DNA of 64,000 nucleotides from an uncultured Acetatifactor sp. (GTDB taxonomy: Bacteria; Bacillota; Clostridia; Lachnospirales; Lachnospiraceae). Numbering within the stretch: position 1 is the stretch's first letter; each line of letters opens with the position of its first letter. Where the stretch lies: the NCBI GenBank assembly GCA_949840885.1, contig CATKYJ010000005.1, forward strand, positions 96,502 to 160,501, written 5' to 3'. Below are positions 1 to 8,348 of this stretch, piece by piece. The notes under the pieces are model-generated. The model saw only the letters and a list, made by a program, of their open reading frames with translations. It was not told the origin of the DNA and made no database searches. The translations under genes were made by a program, and so were the position numbers.

Positions 1-766
1 TGACGCCGCAGCCCCTGTCGTTATGGGGATGGACGCTCAGGACTACGTTCTCCCGGTATTTCATATGTTTATGCATGTACTCCACCTGGCAGGCGAAGAC
101 ATGGGGCATTGCCACCTGTACCGTGGTGGGCAGGTTAATGATGGCCTTGTGCTCCGCATCCGGCTGCCACACGTCCAGCACGGCATTGCAGACCTCCAGG
201 GCGTACTCCGGTTCGGTCTGGGAGAAGCTCTCCGGGCTGTACTCAAAGGTAAAGCTGCCGTCCGTCTCCTGTGCCATTTCTTTCAGCAGCTTCGCGCCGT
301 CCACAGCCAGCTGCTTGATGGCTTCCCTGTCTTTCTTAAAGACCTGCTCCCTCTGCTCCACAGAGGTGGAATTGTAAAGGTGCACCACTGCGTGGGGAGC
401 GCCCTTTACCGCCTCAAAGGTCTTGCGGATGATATGCTCCCTGGCCTGGGTCAGCACCTGGATGGTCACATCGTCCGGAATCATGTCCCGCTCGATGAGG
501 GCCCGGATGAAATTGTACTCCGTGTCCGAGGAAGCCGGGAAGCCCACCTCGATCTCCTTGAAGCCGATGTCCACCAGAAGTTTGAAGAATTCCAGCTTAT
601 CCTCCAGGGGCATGGGGTCGATCAGGGCCTGGTTGCCGTCCCGCAGATCCACGCTGCACCATACCGGAGGCTTCTCTATGGTGTCCTTTTTCACCCAGTC
701 GTAGGTCACCTCCGGGGGCATATGGTAAGTTTTGCCGTATTTCTGGCTGATGGTAGTCTTTTTCAT
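1..766 (-). CDS. leuA: 2-isopropylmalate synthase, 5' part (runs off window)
   Basis: Condenses acetyl-CoA with 2-ketoisovalerate, the first committed step of leucine synthesis, in the cytoplasm. Only the first 255 codons lie in the window; the frame is open to base 1. The protein starts [20 protein letters not shown], has the HMGL-like TIM-barrel motif LRDGNQ at about residues 41-46 (metal-binding Asp, catalytic Arg) and HPHNDRG near residue 250 (metal-binding His pair). The N-terminus resembles the long type-2 LeuA form more than the short form. The ATG at 766 has a GAGAGGAAAGG ribosome site just upstream. I looked for a T-box or leucine leader peptide in the 400 bases upstream and saw neither. 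Family call is firm; control is unknown. Confidence 0.93.
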   Translation of the reverse strand, partial: MKKTTISQKYGKTYHMPPEVTYDWVKKDTIEKPPVWCSVDLRDGNQALIDPMPLEDKLEFFKLLVDIGFKEIEVGFPASSDTEYNFIRALIERDMIPDDVTIQVLTQAREHIIRKTFEAVKGAPHAVVHLYNSTSVEQREQVFKKDREAIKQLAVDGAKLLKEMAQETDGSFTFEYSPESFSQTEPEYALEVCNAVLDVWQPDAEHKAIINLPTTVQVAMPHVFACQVEYMHKHMKYRENVVLSVHPHNDRGCGV

Positions 767-1194
767 ATTCTGTTTCCTTTCCTCTCTGTACTCTTGCATC
801 GCGTAAAGGCACAGGCTGCTTTGCCGATTTTTCCGCGCCTGTCAGTTATGTATGCTGACGGTCACTAAAACTTGCCATGAATGCTCTTCTTCATTGTGAC
901 CCGGCTCACGAGCGAACGGCTTCCGGGAAACTGCTGCAAATTTTATCGCTCGTGCGTATAACTGCGATGTCGATTTTAAAATAATAACACAAACTTTATT
1001 CCGCCGCAAGCATTTATTTAATTATTATTATTGATTCTATTTATCATAAAAACTTTTGAAAACCCTTATTTTCCGTATATATCAATATTTTCTTCAGAAA
1101 ATTACTTGTCATATTTTTATTTATTTATATGTGTCTTTTTAATGTCTGTCCAACCTCAGGTTGGATGCCTTGAAAAAACATCAAATCACAGCTA
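767..1194. other. Intergenic region between leuA and the acetyltransferase
   Basis: No convincing gene. It holds one copy of a dispersed palindromic repeat (855-961), then an A+T-rich stretch (about 965-1145), and a short inverted repeat at 1149-1165 (arms TCCAACC/GGTTGGA) just past the acetyltransferase stop. That hairpin lacks a T-run in either direction, so it is a weak terminator candidate. The leuA promoter is presumably in the A+T-rich part, but I could not fix a -35/-10 pair. Confidence 0.5.
855..961. repeat. Dispersed palindromic repeat, copy C (diverged)
   Basis: The core is 904-957: left arm GCTCACGAGCG (904-914) and right arm CGCTCGTGCGT (947-957), an imperfect inverted repeat of about 54 bases. 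The right half shares GCAAATTTTA.CGCT with the other copies (6028-6115, 48793-48884), and the outer flank shares TGACGGTCACTAAAACTTGCCA-like sequence (from 855). It lies upstream of leuA. It is the most diverged of the three copies. Confidence 0.5.
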
Positions 1195-1965
1195 TCAGGG
1201 CTGGCAGCTCCACTCATAGACCACATATTCATGGTCAAAATGATATCCCAGCTTCCGGGACAGGGCCACGGACCACAGGTTCTGGGCGTCCCAGCTGGGA
1301 TACCATCCCCTGTCCAGGCATTCCAGGATCAGCTTCGCGCCGCAGATATAGGCCAGCCCTTTCCTGCGATAGTCTGTTCTGGTATCGATCTCAATCTCTA
1401 TGCCGCCCGGATAGCCGGAATAAGAGGATGCCCCGGAGACCGGCTCTCCATCTTTGAGGATGACGACGCCCAAGCCATATTCCTGATAATGCTTATAATC
1501 CCGGTACAGGGACACCCAGTCCCTGCACCATGGAATTTCCCGACAGCGAAAAAACAAAGCCTCGTCTATCCCTGCCAGCTCATAGCCTTTTGGCAGGTTG
1601 TCCACCGCTGCCTGAAGCTTTGGCCTGCAGAAAATATCCGGTTCCTTTTTGATGGCGTAACGGACTGTCTTTCGCACCGACTGCCCAAGACAATCCGCAA
1701 TCAGCTTTCCCCACTGCTCGTCCCGGGGCGTCAGAATCAGGAAGCTCTGCCCGCTCTTTCCCGGCCCCTCCAAGACCAGCTCCCTGTGAGGCTTTCCTGC
1801 AAAAAAGGCAAAATCTCCCAGAAGCGCCATGGCAGACTCAGGTTTTTCCGCGCTGTCTCCATAAATCTTTCCCATAACCCCCTGCAGGCATGACCACACC
1901 ATCGTCTCCTGCCAGCCCGCGAAAAGCCCCGAAGCATTTTTTGCCTGTTTTATCTCATGAATCAT
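1195..1965 (-). CDS. GNAT-family acetyltransferase
   Basis: Predicted cytoplasmic N-acetyltransferase of 256 residues; substrate unknown. The C-terminal half carries the GNAT fold: beta-rich VVILKDGEPVSGASSYSG, then the acetyl-CoA pyrophosphate loop TRTDYRRKGLA at about 195-205 (R/Q-x-x-G-x-A type), then a helix and SRKLGYHFDHEYVVYEW typical of the last strands. The long N-terminal half fits the larger 'GNAT_acetyltran' group rather than the 150-residue RimI type. The start is ATG with AAAGGAGACAGCG upstream. It stands alone, divergent from the antiporter gene. Function beyond acetyl transfer cannot be read from sequence. Confidence 0.8.
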   Translation of the reverse strand: MIHEIKQAKNASGLFAGWQETMVWSCLQGVMGKIYGDSAEKPESAMALLGDFAFFAGKPHRELVLEGPGKSGQSFLILTPRDEQWGKLIADCLGQSVRKTVRYAIKKEPDIFCRPKLQAAVDNLPKGYELAGIDEALFFRCREIPWCRDWVSLYRDYKHYQEYGLGVVILKDGEPVSGASSYSGYPGGIEIEIDTRTDYRRKGLAYICGAKLILECLDRGWYPSWDAQNLWSVALSRKLGYHFDHEYVVYEWSCQP

Positions 1966-2182
1966 CGCTGTCTCCTTTTTAACCTCTCTAATCGCAACAG
2001 TTCAGGTGGATTCCCGACCTGTTATATCTTATCACAAAGCCCCTCGAAAATCCATGGCCCGAGACGGCACAAAGCCCGAAAGCGGACGAAATGGCTGGCC
2101 GCCAGCGTATTCGCCGGGGCATCCGGGTGCCGGACGCTGTTGCAGAATGATTCCCCAAAATTTACGCGTAATTAGACTTTTC

Positions 2183-2228
2183 TATTGTGCAAAATATCAC
2201 TTTACTGGCACAATATTTGTGATATAAT
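2183..2228 (+). promoter_or_regulatory. Antiporter promoter with flanking inverted repeat
   Basis: TTTACT (2201-2206) and TATAAT (2223-2228) are 16 bases apart and lie 65 bases before the chosen start of the antiporter gene. An inverted repeat with arms TATTGTGC (2183-2190) and GCACAATA (2208-2215) straddles the -35 box, as expected for an operator. The binding regulator is not known. Confidence 0.55.
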
Positions 2229-2293
2229 CTTTTCGAGTGGATCGGGCTGCCCACAGCTCTTCCATGATATCAAACAGAAAGAGTGAACGGACT

Positions 2294-3478
2294 ATGGAAA
2301 CCTACAGTATTTTTAAGGATCTGGCAATTATTATCATCTTCGCGAAGATTTTCGGCATACTGGCCAGAAAGTGCAAGGCCCCCCAGGTGGTGGGGGAAAT
2401 CATCGCAGGCCTCCTGATCGGCCCGAGCTTGCTGGGGCTGGTGCAGCAGTCGGATTTCCTGACACGCATGGCGGAAATCGGCGTGGTGCTTTTAATGTTC
2501 TCCGCGGGGCTGGAGACAAACCTGAAAGAGCTGATGAAGACCGGGCCTGTGGCTTTCTTAATCGCCTGTTCCGGCGTATTCGTCCCTTTGCTGGGAGGAG
2601 CGCTTCTGTACATGGGCTTTTACGGCGCAGCTCCCTGGGGGTCGGAGGAATTCTACAAAGCCGTGTTCATGGGTGTTATCATGACGGCTACCAGTGTCAG
2701 CATCACGGTGCAGTCTCTGAAAGAGATGGGAAAGCTGAAAGGCAAAGTAGGCACCACCATCCTAAGTGCCGCCATCATCGACGATGTCATCGGCATCATC
2801 GTGCTGACTTTTGTAATCGGCTTCAAGAATCCGCAATCCAACCCCGGAAGCGTAGTCTTATCTACGGTACTGTTCTTTATCACCGCATTGGTGGCAGGCT
2901 TCATTGTCTACAAGGTATTCAAAAAGCTGGATGAACGGTATCCCCACACCCAGAGAATCCCCATTCTGGGCCTGGCGCTTTGCTTTTTCTTTGCCTATGC
3001 GGCAGAAGCGTACTTCGGAATCGCAGATATTACCGGCGCCTATGTGGCGGGTATCGTCCTGTGTTCCATCCGGGACTCCTCTTACATAGACCGCAAGATG
3101 GAGGTCAGCTCCTATATCATCTTCGGACCGGTATTCTTCGCCAGCATCGGCCTGAAGACCAGCATCAACAATGTCAGCATCGGAATTTTACTGTTCTCAT
3201 TAGGATTTGTCATAGTGGCGCTGTTCACCAAGATCATCGGCTGCGGCCTGATGGCCAAAGTCTGCCGCTTCTCTTACCAGGACTGCCTTAAGATCGGCGT
3301 GGGCATGATGACCAGGGGAGAGGTAGCGCTGATCGTGGCACAGAAAGGATTGTCCGTAGGGCTATTGACTCCTGAATATTTTACGGCAGTCATCCTGCTG
3401 ATCATTGTATCCAGCATCTCCACACCGATTATCCTGAAACTCCTATACGCAAAGGATAAAGAAACAGCGGCCGCATGA
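2294..3478 (+). CDS. Cation:proton antiporter, CPA2/Kef type
   Basis: Integral membrane exchanger of the Na+/H+ exchanger family (about 394 residues, around 12 hydrophobic segments). Seen: an N-terminal helix followed by KAPQVVGEIIAGLLIGPSLL, the signature of CPA2 antiporters; VLLMFSAGLETNLKEL; and MTATSVSITVQSL with DDVIGIIVL, where the paired acidic residues of the ion site lie. There is no C-terminal RCK/TrkA-N domain, so it is the short form rather than full KefB/C. I chose ATG 2294 over 2237 and 2264 because the family begins close to METYSIFKDLAIIII and an AAGAG element precedes it. Ion specificity (Na+, K+) is not readable. Monocistronic, with its own terminator. Confidence 0.85.
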   Translation: METYSIFKDLAIIIIFAKIFGILARKCKAPQVVGEIIAGLLIGPSLLGLVQQSDFLTRMAEIGVVLLMFSAGLETNLKELMKTGPVAFLIACSGVFVPLLGGALLYMGFYGAAPWGSEEFYKAVFMGVIMTATSVSITVQSLKEMGKLKGKVGTTILSAAIIDDVIGIIVLTFVIGFKNPQSNPGSVVLSTVLFFITALVAGFIVYKVFKKLDERYPHTQRIPILGLALCFFFAYAAEAYFGIADITGAYVAGIVLCSIRDSSYIDRKMEVSSYIIFGPVFFASIGLKTSINNVSIGILLFSLGFVIVALFTKIIGCGLMAKVCRFSYQDCLKIGVGMMTRGEVALIVAQKGLSVGLLTPEYFTAVILLIIVSSISTPIILKLLYAKDKETAAA

Positions 3479-3490
3479 GCCGCTGTTTTC
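3462..3490 (+). terminator. Rho-independent terminator of the antiporter gene
   Basis: Arms AAACAGCGGC (3462-3471) and GCCGCTGTTT (3479-3488) form a 10-bp stem ending in TTTT. It overlaps the stop codon of the antiporter gene. Confidence 0.8.
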
Positions 3491-3569
3491 ATGCCGTTTT
3501 CGTTCAGGCTTCTTCCCGCTTTCGCTTCGTTCGCATCCATACGGCCTCAGGCGCTGACGCCGTCCTGCT

Positions 3570-4676
3570 CTATTTGTCCTTACATAGCAGTCTGTGAATC
3601 TTCTCATGAGGATCCAGCAGCTTCGAGATAGACTCGCCGGCATTCACGGAATGGATGTAAATGGCAATGTATTTCGTGATATCCACTTCCTTATACCACA
3701 GTGCATTCCGGATTTCCTCCCGGCGGTAGGACGCGTTGGTGATGAACACCGCCTCCAGTACTTTCTTCCGGTAAGCTTCGTCAAACTTCTCGATCCCTTC
3801 CGTAAACAGAGCAAAAGTCGCCGCCGCAAAGACCCTCCTGGCCCCCTGCTTCTTACAGTACTTCGCCACGTCCAGCATAGTGGTGCCGGAGCAGATCATG
3901 TCGTCCACAATGAACACATCTTTATTCTTCACGCTGGGGCCGATGTATTTATGCACATCCACTACATAATTACCGCCCACCACTTTTGTCCTGGATCTGC
4001 GTTTATAGAAAATGCCCATATCCAGCCCAAGCTCATTGGTATATTTATAATTTCGTGTGGTAGCGCCTAAATCAGGAGAAATAAACAGCGAATTATCCTC
4101 GGAAAACACAATATCCGGATAATTACGTTTGATAGCCTTAATCACTTGATAGATAGGAAACAGATCGTCAAAACCGTTGTAGGGCACGGCATTCGCCACC
4201 CTGTTGTCATGGACGTCAAAAGCCGTGATATTCTTCACGCCGATATTCTCCAGCTCCCGCAGCGCCATAGCGCAGTCTAAGGACTCCCTGGAAATCCGTC
4301 TGTCCTGCCTGCTGGCATACAGAAGCGGCGAGATCACGTTGACCCGGAATGCTTTTCCGCCGATGGCGGAAACCGTTCTTTTCAGATTCTGGAAATGCTC
4401 GTCCGGCGACATGGGTATAGTCTGTCCGTACATCTGATAGCTGCAGGAATAATTCCCCACATCCACCAGGATATACACGTCCGCTCCTCGGACCGTGTCC
4501 TCCAGCACCGCTTTCGCATCGCCTGTGGAAAACCGCACGATCTGAGAATTTACCACATGACATGCCTCTTTGTTGTAGGTTTCCCGCAAATAATACTCAA
4601 TCTTGCCTGCCAACTCTTCTGTCCCGTACAATGGGATCAGTACGATGGGAGTGGAATGGTTTGCCAATGGGCTCAT
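3570..4676 (-). CDS. prs: Ribose-phosphate pyrophosphokinase, long variant
   Basis: Makes PRPP from ribose-5-phosphate and ATP for nucleotide, His and Trp synthesis. At 368 residues it is longer than the usual 315-residue Prs. The PRPP loop VFIVDDMICSGTT is at about 254-266; a YASRQDRR segment (about 120-127) corresponds to the ATP-binding flexible loop, and DVHDNRV (about 154-160) to the catalytic DxH region. The extra length is spread through the N-terminal half (for example GADVYILVDVGNYSCSY). Clostridia often carry such a divergent Prs besides the canonical one; whether this is the only copy cannot be told from the window. Start ATG with AAGGAGGAAGAC. It is divergent from the XRE gene. 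Confidence 0.88.
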   Translation of the reverse strand: MSPLANHSTPIVLIPLYGTEELAGKIEYYLRETYNKEACHVVNSQIVRFSTGDAKAVLEDTVRGADVYILVDVGNYSCSYQMYGQTIPMSPDEHFQNLKRTVSAIGGKAFRVNVISPLLYASRQDRRISRESLDCAMALRELENIGVKNITAFDVHDNRVANAVPYNGFDDLFPIYQVIKAIKRNYPDIVFSEDNSLFISPDLGATTRNYKYTNELGLDMGIFYKRRSRTKVVGGNYVVDVHKYIGPSVKNKDVFIVDDMICSGTTMLDVAKYCKKQGARRVFAAATFALFTEGIEKFDEAYRKKVLEAVFITNASYRREEIRNALWYKEVDITKYIAIYIHSVNAGESISKLLDPHEKIHRLLCKDK

Positions 4677-4938
4677 GTCTTCCTCCTTATGCTGTAATCG
4701 AAAGTTGTCGGGGTAGCTATTATCAGTGTATCTTATTTCTCCCCGGTTTACAAGCCCAAAACGCGAAACCTTAACTCAAGCATCTCTTTTATCCCCATTC
4801 AAGCAACTCTTGATTCCAATTTTACATCGGATAGGCTATACTGGGAACCATGGAACTGCGGCAGAGCCATAAACGGCAGCCGCTTCCTGCCACCATCCGC
4901 GGAAAGGAAAATATTTCACACGAAAAAGGAGAAGCATT

Positions 4939-6015
4939 ATGTTTGATACCATGAAAGTAGCAAAGAAAATCAGAGAAGCCAGAATCTCCCGGAACATGAC
5001 CCAGATGAATCTGGCGGACGCCATGGAGGTCAGCTATCAGGCCGTCTCCAACTGGGAGCGGGGCAACTCCATGCCGGACATCAGCAAGCTGGAGCAGCTC
5101 TGCCGAATACTGGATATCAGCCTGGAGGAGCTTCTGGGCACGGACAGCACCTCCAAAGTGCTGAACCGTATCATAGAAAAGGAGGAATCCCCCATGGCAG
5201 ATGCGGAACCGATCACCATGGAGCAAATTCAGGAGGTGGCTCCCATCCTGCCGCCTGCCGATGTGGAGCGGCTGGTAGACGACCGCCTGGACAGCCAGGC
5301 GGATACCGAAGAACTTGACCTGAATGCAATCACAGGCCTGGCTCCCTTTCTGGATGAGGAATACCTGGATGCCCTCGTCAAAAGAGTCCATGTGCGCAGC
5401 CTGAAAGAGCTCTCGGGGCTGGCCCCTTTCCTTGGCAGCGATACCCTGGACGCTCTGGCGGAAAATGCGGAGGCATTAGAAGACATGTCCGCAATCATTT
5501 GTCTGGCTCCCTTTTTAAGCGGGAAGACCCTGGACAAACTTGTCCGCAGGATGCTGCCCCTGAACGACTGGCACGGCATCTTGGGGCTGGCTCCTTTCCT
5601 TAGCAGCGATACCCTGGACGCTCTGGTGGAGGACCTGGAAAAGACGGAAGACATGGCCAGCCTCATTGGCCTGGCTCCCTTTTTAAGCGGGAAAGCCCTG
5701 GACAAGCTCGTCCGCAGGATGCTGCCCCTGAACGACTGGCACGGCATCTTGGGGCTGGCTCCTTTCCTTAGCAGCGATACCCTGGACGCTCTGGTAGAAA
5801 GCGCAGACCCGGAGAAAGACATGTCCTGCATCACCTCCCTTGCGCCGTTCCTGTGCGAAGAGACCTTAGGAAAATTTCTGGAAAAACTGCCTGACGATGC
5901 GGACATCTCCGGGCTATACCCTTTCCTGTCTCAGAAAACCCTGCAGCAAATGGCGGAACGGCTTATGCGGGGCGGAGATATCCATAAGCTGAAGTCCATT
6001 GTGCCGTTTCTTTGA
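4939..6015 (+). CDS. XRE-family regulator with repeated 'LAPFL' C-terminal domain
   Basis: A 358-residue protein. Residues about 7-63 are a Cro/C1-type helix-turn-helix (IREARISRNMTQMNLADAME, then VSYQAVSNWERGNSMPD, then LCRILDISLEELL), so it should bind DNA. From about residue 90 the rest is at least eight repeats built on (G)LAPFL....LD.LV...., each about 28 residues, often in alternating pairs (…SGKTLDKLVRRMLPLND versus …SSDTLDALVE…). This is likely an alpha-solenoid-like sensor or oligomerisation region. Two adjacent 168-bp blocks are nearly identical in DNA, pointing to recent internal duplication. Start ATG with AAAAGGAGAAGC. Ligand and targets unknown; the divergent prs is the obvious neighbour to test. 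Confidence 0.8.
   Translation: MFDTMKVAKKIREARISRNMTQMNLADAMEVSYQAVSNWERGNSMPDISKLEQLCRILDISLEELLGTDSTSKVLNRIIEKEESPMADAEPITMEQIQEVAPILPPADVERLVDDRLDSQADTEELDLNAITGLAPFLDEEYLDALVKRVHVRSLKELSGLAPFLGSDTLDALAENAEALEDMSAIICLAPFLSGKTLDKLVRRMLPLNDWHGILGLAPFLSSDTLDALVEDLEKTEDMASLIGLAPFLSGKALDKLVRRMLPLNDWHGILGLAPFLSSDTLDALVESADPEKDMSCITSLAPFLCEETLGKFLEKLPDDADISGLYPFLSQKTLQQMAERLMRGGDIHKLKSIVPFL
5503..5838 (+). repeat. In-gene tandem duplication, 168-bp unit
   Basis: Two consecutive units begin at 5503 and 5671, both with CTGGCTCCCTTTTTAAGCGG. They stay almost identical for about 125 bases (through CTGAACGACTGGCACGGCAT and TTAGCAGCGATACCCTGGAC) before drifting. 168 bp is 56 codons, exactly one repeat pair of the protein, so unit gain or loss keeps the frame. 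Confidence 0.85.
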
Positions 6016-6027
6016 GGGAAGTATCTG

Positions 6028-6115
6028 TTGACCATCGCTAAATTTGCCAAGTCAGCCGGCTCACCAGCGTGAGTTCCTATAAGCCAATAGCAGACTTTAC
6101 CGCTGGTGAGCATAA
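6028..6115. repeat. Dispersed palindromic repeat, copy A
   Basis: Best-preserved copy. Perfect 11-bp arms GCTCACCAGCG (6059-6069) and CGCTGGTGAGC (6101-6111) enclose a 31-base loop containing CTATAAGCCAATAGCAGACT. The outer flank TGACCATCGCTAAATTTGCCA (from 6029) is shared with copies B and C. It fills the gap between the convergent XRE and AI-2E genes and could act as a bidirectional transcript end, though no T-run follows. Confidence 0.65.
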
Positions 6116-6125
6116 GCCTGCCCGG

Positions 6126-7175
6126 CTACTCCTGCCTGCCCCTGCGCCTCTCCAGGCTCATGTCGGCCTGGTAGATGATGATAAACCCCAGCGGCCCGCC
6201 GATGATGCCCCACATGCCGAACAGCTTTATGCCGGCGTAGATGGACAGCAGGATGGCTATGGGCGAAACTCCGATCCTCTTTCCGATGAGCCTGGGCTCC
6301 AAAAGCTCCCGGATGAAGATGCAGGCTACATATACCAGCAGACACACCGCCCCTCTGACATAGTTCCCGCCGAAAAACTGCTGTATGGACAAAGGCACCA
6401 GCACCACCCCTGTGCCGATAAAGGGCAGGGCGTCCAGGAACCCTGCCAGCAGCCCCCAGAGAAGTCCATTGCGGATGCCGCTGACGGCAAGGGCTGCTGC
6501 GGCCGCTGCCCCGATGATGCTCATGATAATGATCTGGGCTTTCACAAAAGTGGCGATATAGCGGATGATGCCGCAGATGATTTCCAGATACACATAGCAC
6601 TCTTCCCGCTCCAGCAGCTTATTCATGAAATTGTCGTAGTCCTTTGCCAGGAGCACTGACGCGATGAGAAAGGTAACCAGAAATCCGCCTATGGAGGCGA
6701 ATGTCTTCACATAGGCCAGAGACTGGGACAGCATCCCCGGCAGGAACTGGAGCTGGAAGTAGTCAACGGCATCCTGAATCCTGGCCAAGAGGAGCTGTTC
6801 CAGATACACATTGTCTATCCGCAGCGTCCGCCCCACCACATCGCAGATGTCATGGATAAAATGGGACAGCTCCTCCCCCAGGGAGTCCAGCCCCTCCACC
6901 AAAACAGGGAGGCTTCCGATGATCCAGGAGAGGAGGATCCACAGAAGCACTGCCAGAATCCCGCAGGCCAGCAGCAATAGGAGCAATGTCCCGATCTGCC
7001 GGTGAATCTTAAGCTTTTTCTGCAGCTTCTGGAGCAGGGGGCCAAAGATGGTGACGAACAGCATGGCCGCCAGCACCGGAGCCGTCAGCGGCGTGATGAA
7101 TTTCAGGAAAAAATAAACTGCCCCCGCCAAAAGGAGCAGTGTGGCCAGCCTGTTTTCTTTGATTTTTTCTACCAT
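6126..7175 (-). CDS. AI-2E family (UPF0118) transporter
   Basis: Polytopic membrane protein of about 349 residues. The family fold is clear: two N-terminal helices (LATLLLLAGAVYFFLKF, PVLAAMLFVTIFGPLL), a long amphipathic periplasm-side region (about 95-190), then a helical C-terminal half with LWGLLAGFLDALPFIGTG, the hallmark motif. Members transport varied solutes or serve as Na+/H+ antiporters; the AI-2 name is historical and does not show autoinducer export. Start chosen at ATG 7175 (MVEKIKENRL); ATG 7187 is an alternative and the upstream GGAAAGG does not settle it. It ends near the convergent XRE gene, separated by a palindromic repeat. Confidence 0.85.
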   Translation of the reverse strand: MVEKIKENRLATLLLLAGAVYFFLKFITPLTAPVLAAMLFVTIFGPLLQKLQKKLKIHRQIGTLLLLLLACGILAVLLWILLSWIIGSLPVLVEGLDSLGEELSHFIHDICDVVGRTLRIDNVYLEQLLLARIQDAVDYFQLQFLPGMLSQSLAYVKTFASIGGFLVTFLIASVLLAKDYDNFMNKLLEREECYVYLEIICGIIRYIATFVKAQIIIMSIIGAAAAAALAVSGIRNGLLWGLLAGFLDALPFIGTGVVLVPLSIQQFFGGNYVRGAVCLLVYVACIFIRELLEPRLIGKRIGVSPIAILLSIYAGIKLFGMWGIIGGPLGFIIIYQADMSLERRRGRQE

Positions 7176-7284
7176 ACGAATCACCATGCCTTTCCGAAGC
7201 CTGCCCGCGCCATATCCTGCGCCCGAATCGGTGTCTCGTATTAGTATGCTGTTTTTCCGGAAAATCATAAGGAATTGCAAAAAA

Positions 7285-8181
7285 TTAATTTAGCAATTCC
7301 TGAGAAAAAGAGGAAAATGCCGGATTCTCCGGTTTTATCTGAAAGTCCATTTTCTTTTTGGCTGCCGGGTGCACGAAAGCCAGCTGACAGGCGCAGAGCG
7401 CAACGCTTCGAATGCCAAGCCTCCCGGCCAAAGCTTTCGTCTCCTCTGTGCCGTATTTTACGTCCCCTAAAAGCGGCATTCCCGCATGGGCCATCTGTGC
7501 CCGGATCTGATGGAACCGGCCCGTGAGGATGTTGACCTCCGCCAGCGCAAGTCCCGGCTGCTCCTGCACTTGCAGGATTCGGTACTCCAGTTCCGCCCTG
7601 CGGGCTTTCTGCTTCTGTCCTGTACCGGAATGTGGCTCTTGTCCTTTCAGGCTGTCCCCATTGTCCCAGTCATCTGCGCTGTTTTGGCTATCCCCGCCGA
7701 CCCGGCAGACACAGCCGTCCTGATTACCAGAATCCCTTTCCGCGACTACAGCCACATAATCCGTATGCTTTCCGTTTTTCACCGCCTGTTTGTACAGATA
7801 ATCCGTCAGCCGTCCTTTCCTGTCTGCCGGTATGCCGCATAGTACCGCATAGTACCGCTTGCAGAATGTGCCCTCATCGCTTTGGCCTGACAGCTTCCGC
7901 AGCTGTCCGGTCAGCGCGGCGGCGCCGGCTTTGGTCTTCGCGAATACCAGTATCCCCTCCACGGGCTGATCCAGACGGTGGACGATCCCCAGATAAGGCT
8001 CCCCATGCCCGCCTGGCATCCCATTGCCGCGCCTGCCGGCGCTTTCTCCATTCCCGCGCCGCAGATAATTCTTAAGTTCACTGACTACGTCCTGCTGCCC
8101 CGGCCGGGCGGTCTGCACCGCAATTCCGGCCGGCTTACGCACTACGATTATTTCCTTGTCTTCGTAAAGGATCTCACTCAA
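7285..8181 (-). CDS. RluA-family RNA pseudouridine synthase
   Basis: Isomerises uridine in rRNA or tRNA; 298 residues. The catalytic motif is HRLDQPVEGI at about 68-77, with the nucleophile Asp at 71; the usual T-S-G after it is replaced by V-E-G. Later family blocks include KRYYAVLCG, LEYRILQVQ and LTGRFHQIRAQMAHAGMPLLGDVKYG. There is no S4 domain, which fits the small RluA/YlyB-type enzymes. A loop of about 60 residues around 150-195 is Gly/Ser/Asp-rich and looks like an insertion. The start is TTG with GAGGGCAAAG upstream; the nearby ATG is out of frame. Confidence 0.87.
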   Translation of the reverse strand: MSEILYEDKEIIVVRKPAGIAVQTARPGQQDVVSELKNYLRRGNGESAGRRGNGMPGGHGEPYLGIVHRLDQPVEGILVFAKTKAGAAALTGQLRKLSGQSDEGTFCKRYYAVLCGIPADRKGRLTDYLYKQAVKNGKHTDYVAVVAERDSGNQDGCVCRVGGDSQNSADDWDNGDSLKGQEPHSGTGQKQKARRAELEYRILQVQEQPGLALAEVNILTGRFHQIRAQMAHAGMPLLGDVKYGTEETKALAGRLGIRSVALCACQLAFVHPAAKKKMDFQIKPENPAFSSFSQELLN

Positions 8182-8348
8182 CTTTGCCCTCTTCCCGCCA
8201 TGCTGCCTCCGGTGCCGGCGCCGCTCTCAACGGCGCTGGCCTTGAATGAACCGATGCAGGCATTCTTCTGTGTGTATTCTTCTGTGTGCAATCTGGATTT
8301 TCAGATGATTTTACCACAGTATGCCGCCTCAGGGCAATAGGCAATGTT

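Noticed and set aside
23..868. Long plus-strand open frame over the left end
   Set aside because: It is the antisense shadow of leuA, whose minus-strand frame carries LRDGNQ and HPHNDRG and is cut only by the window edge.
767..1140. T-box or leucine attenuator for leuA
   Set aside because: No T-box core (AGGGTGGNACCGCG type) and no Leu-rich leader peptide could be found on the minus strand.
6126..7175. AI-2 export linked to luxS
   Set aside because: The AI-2E family name is historical; members carry out other transport, and the gene is 37 kb from luxS with no shared control visible.
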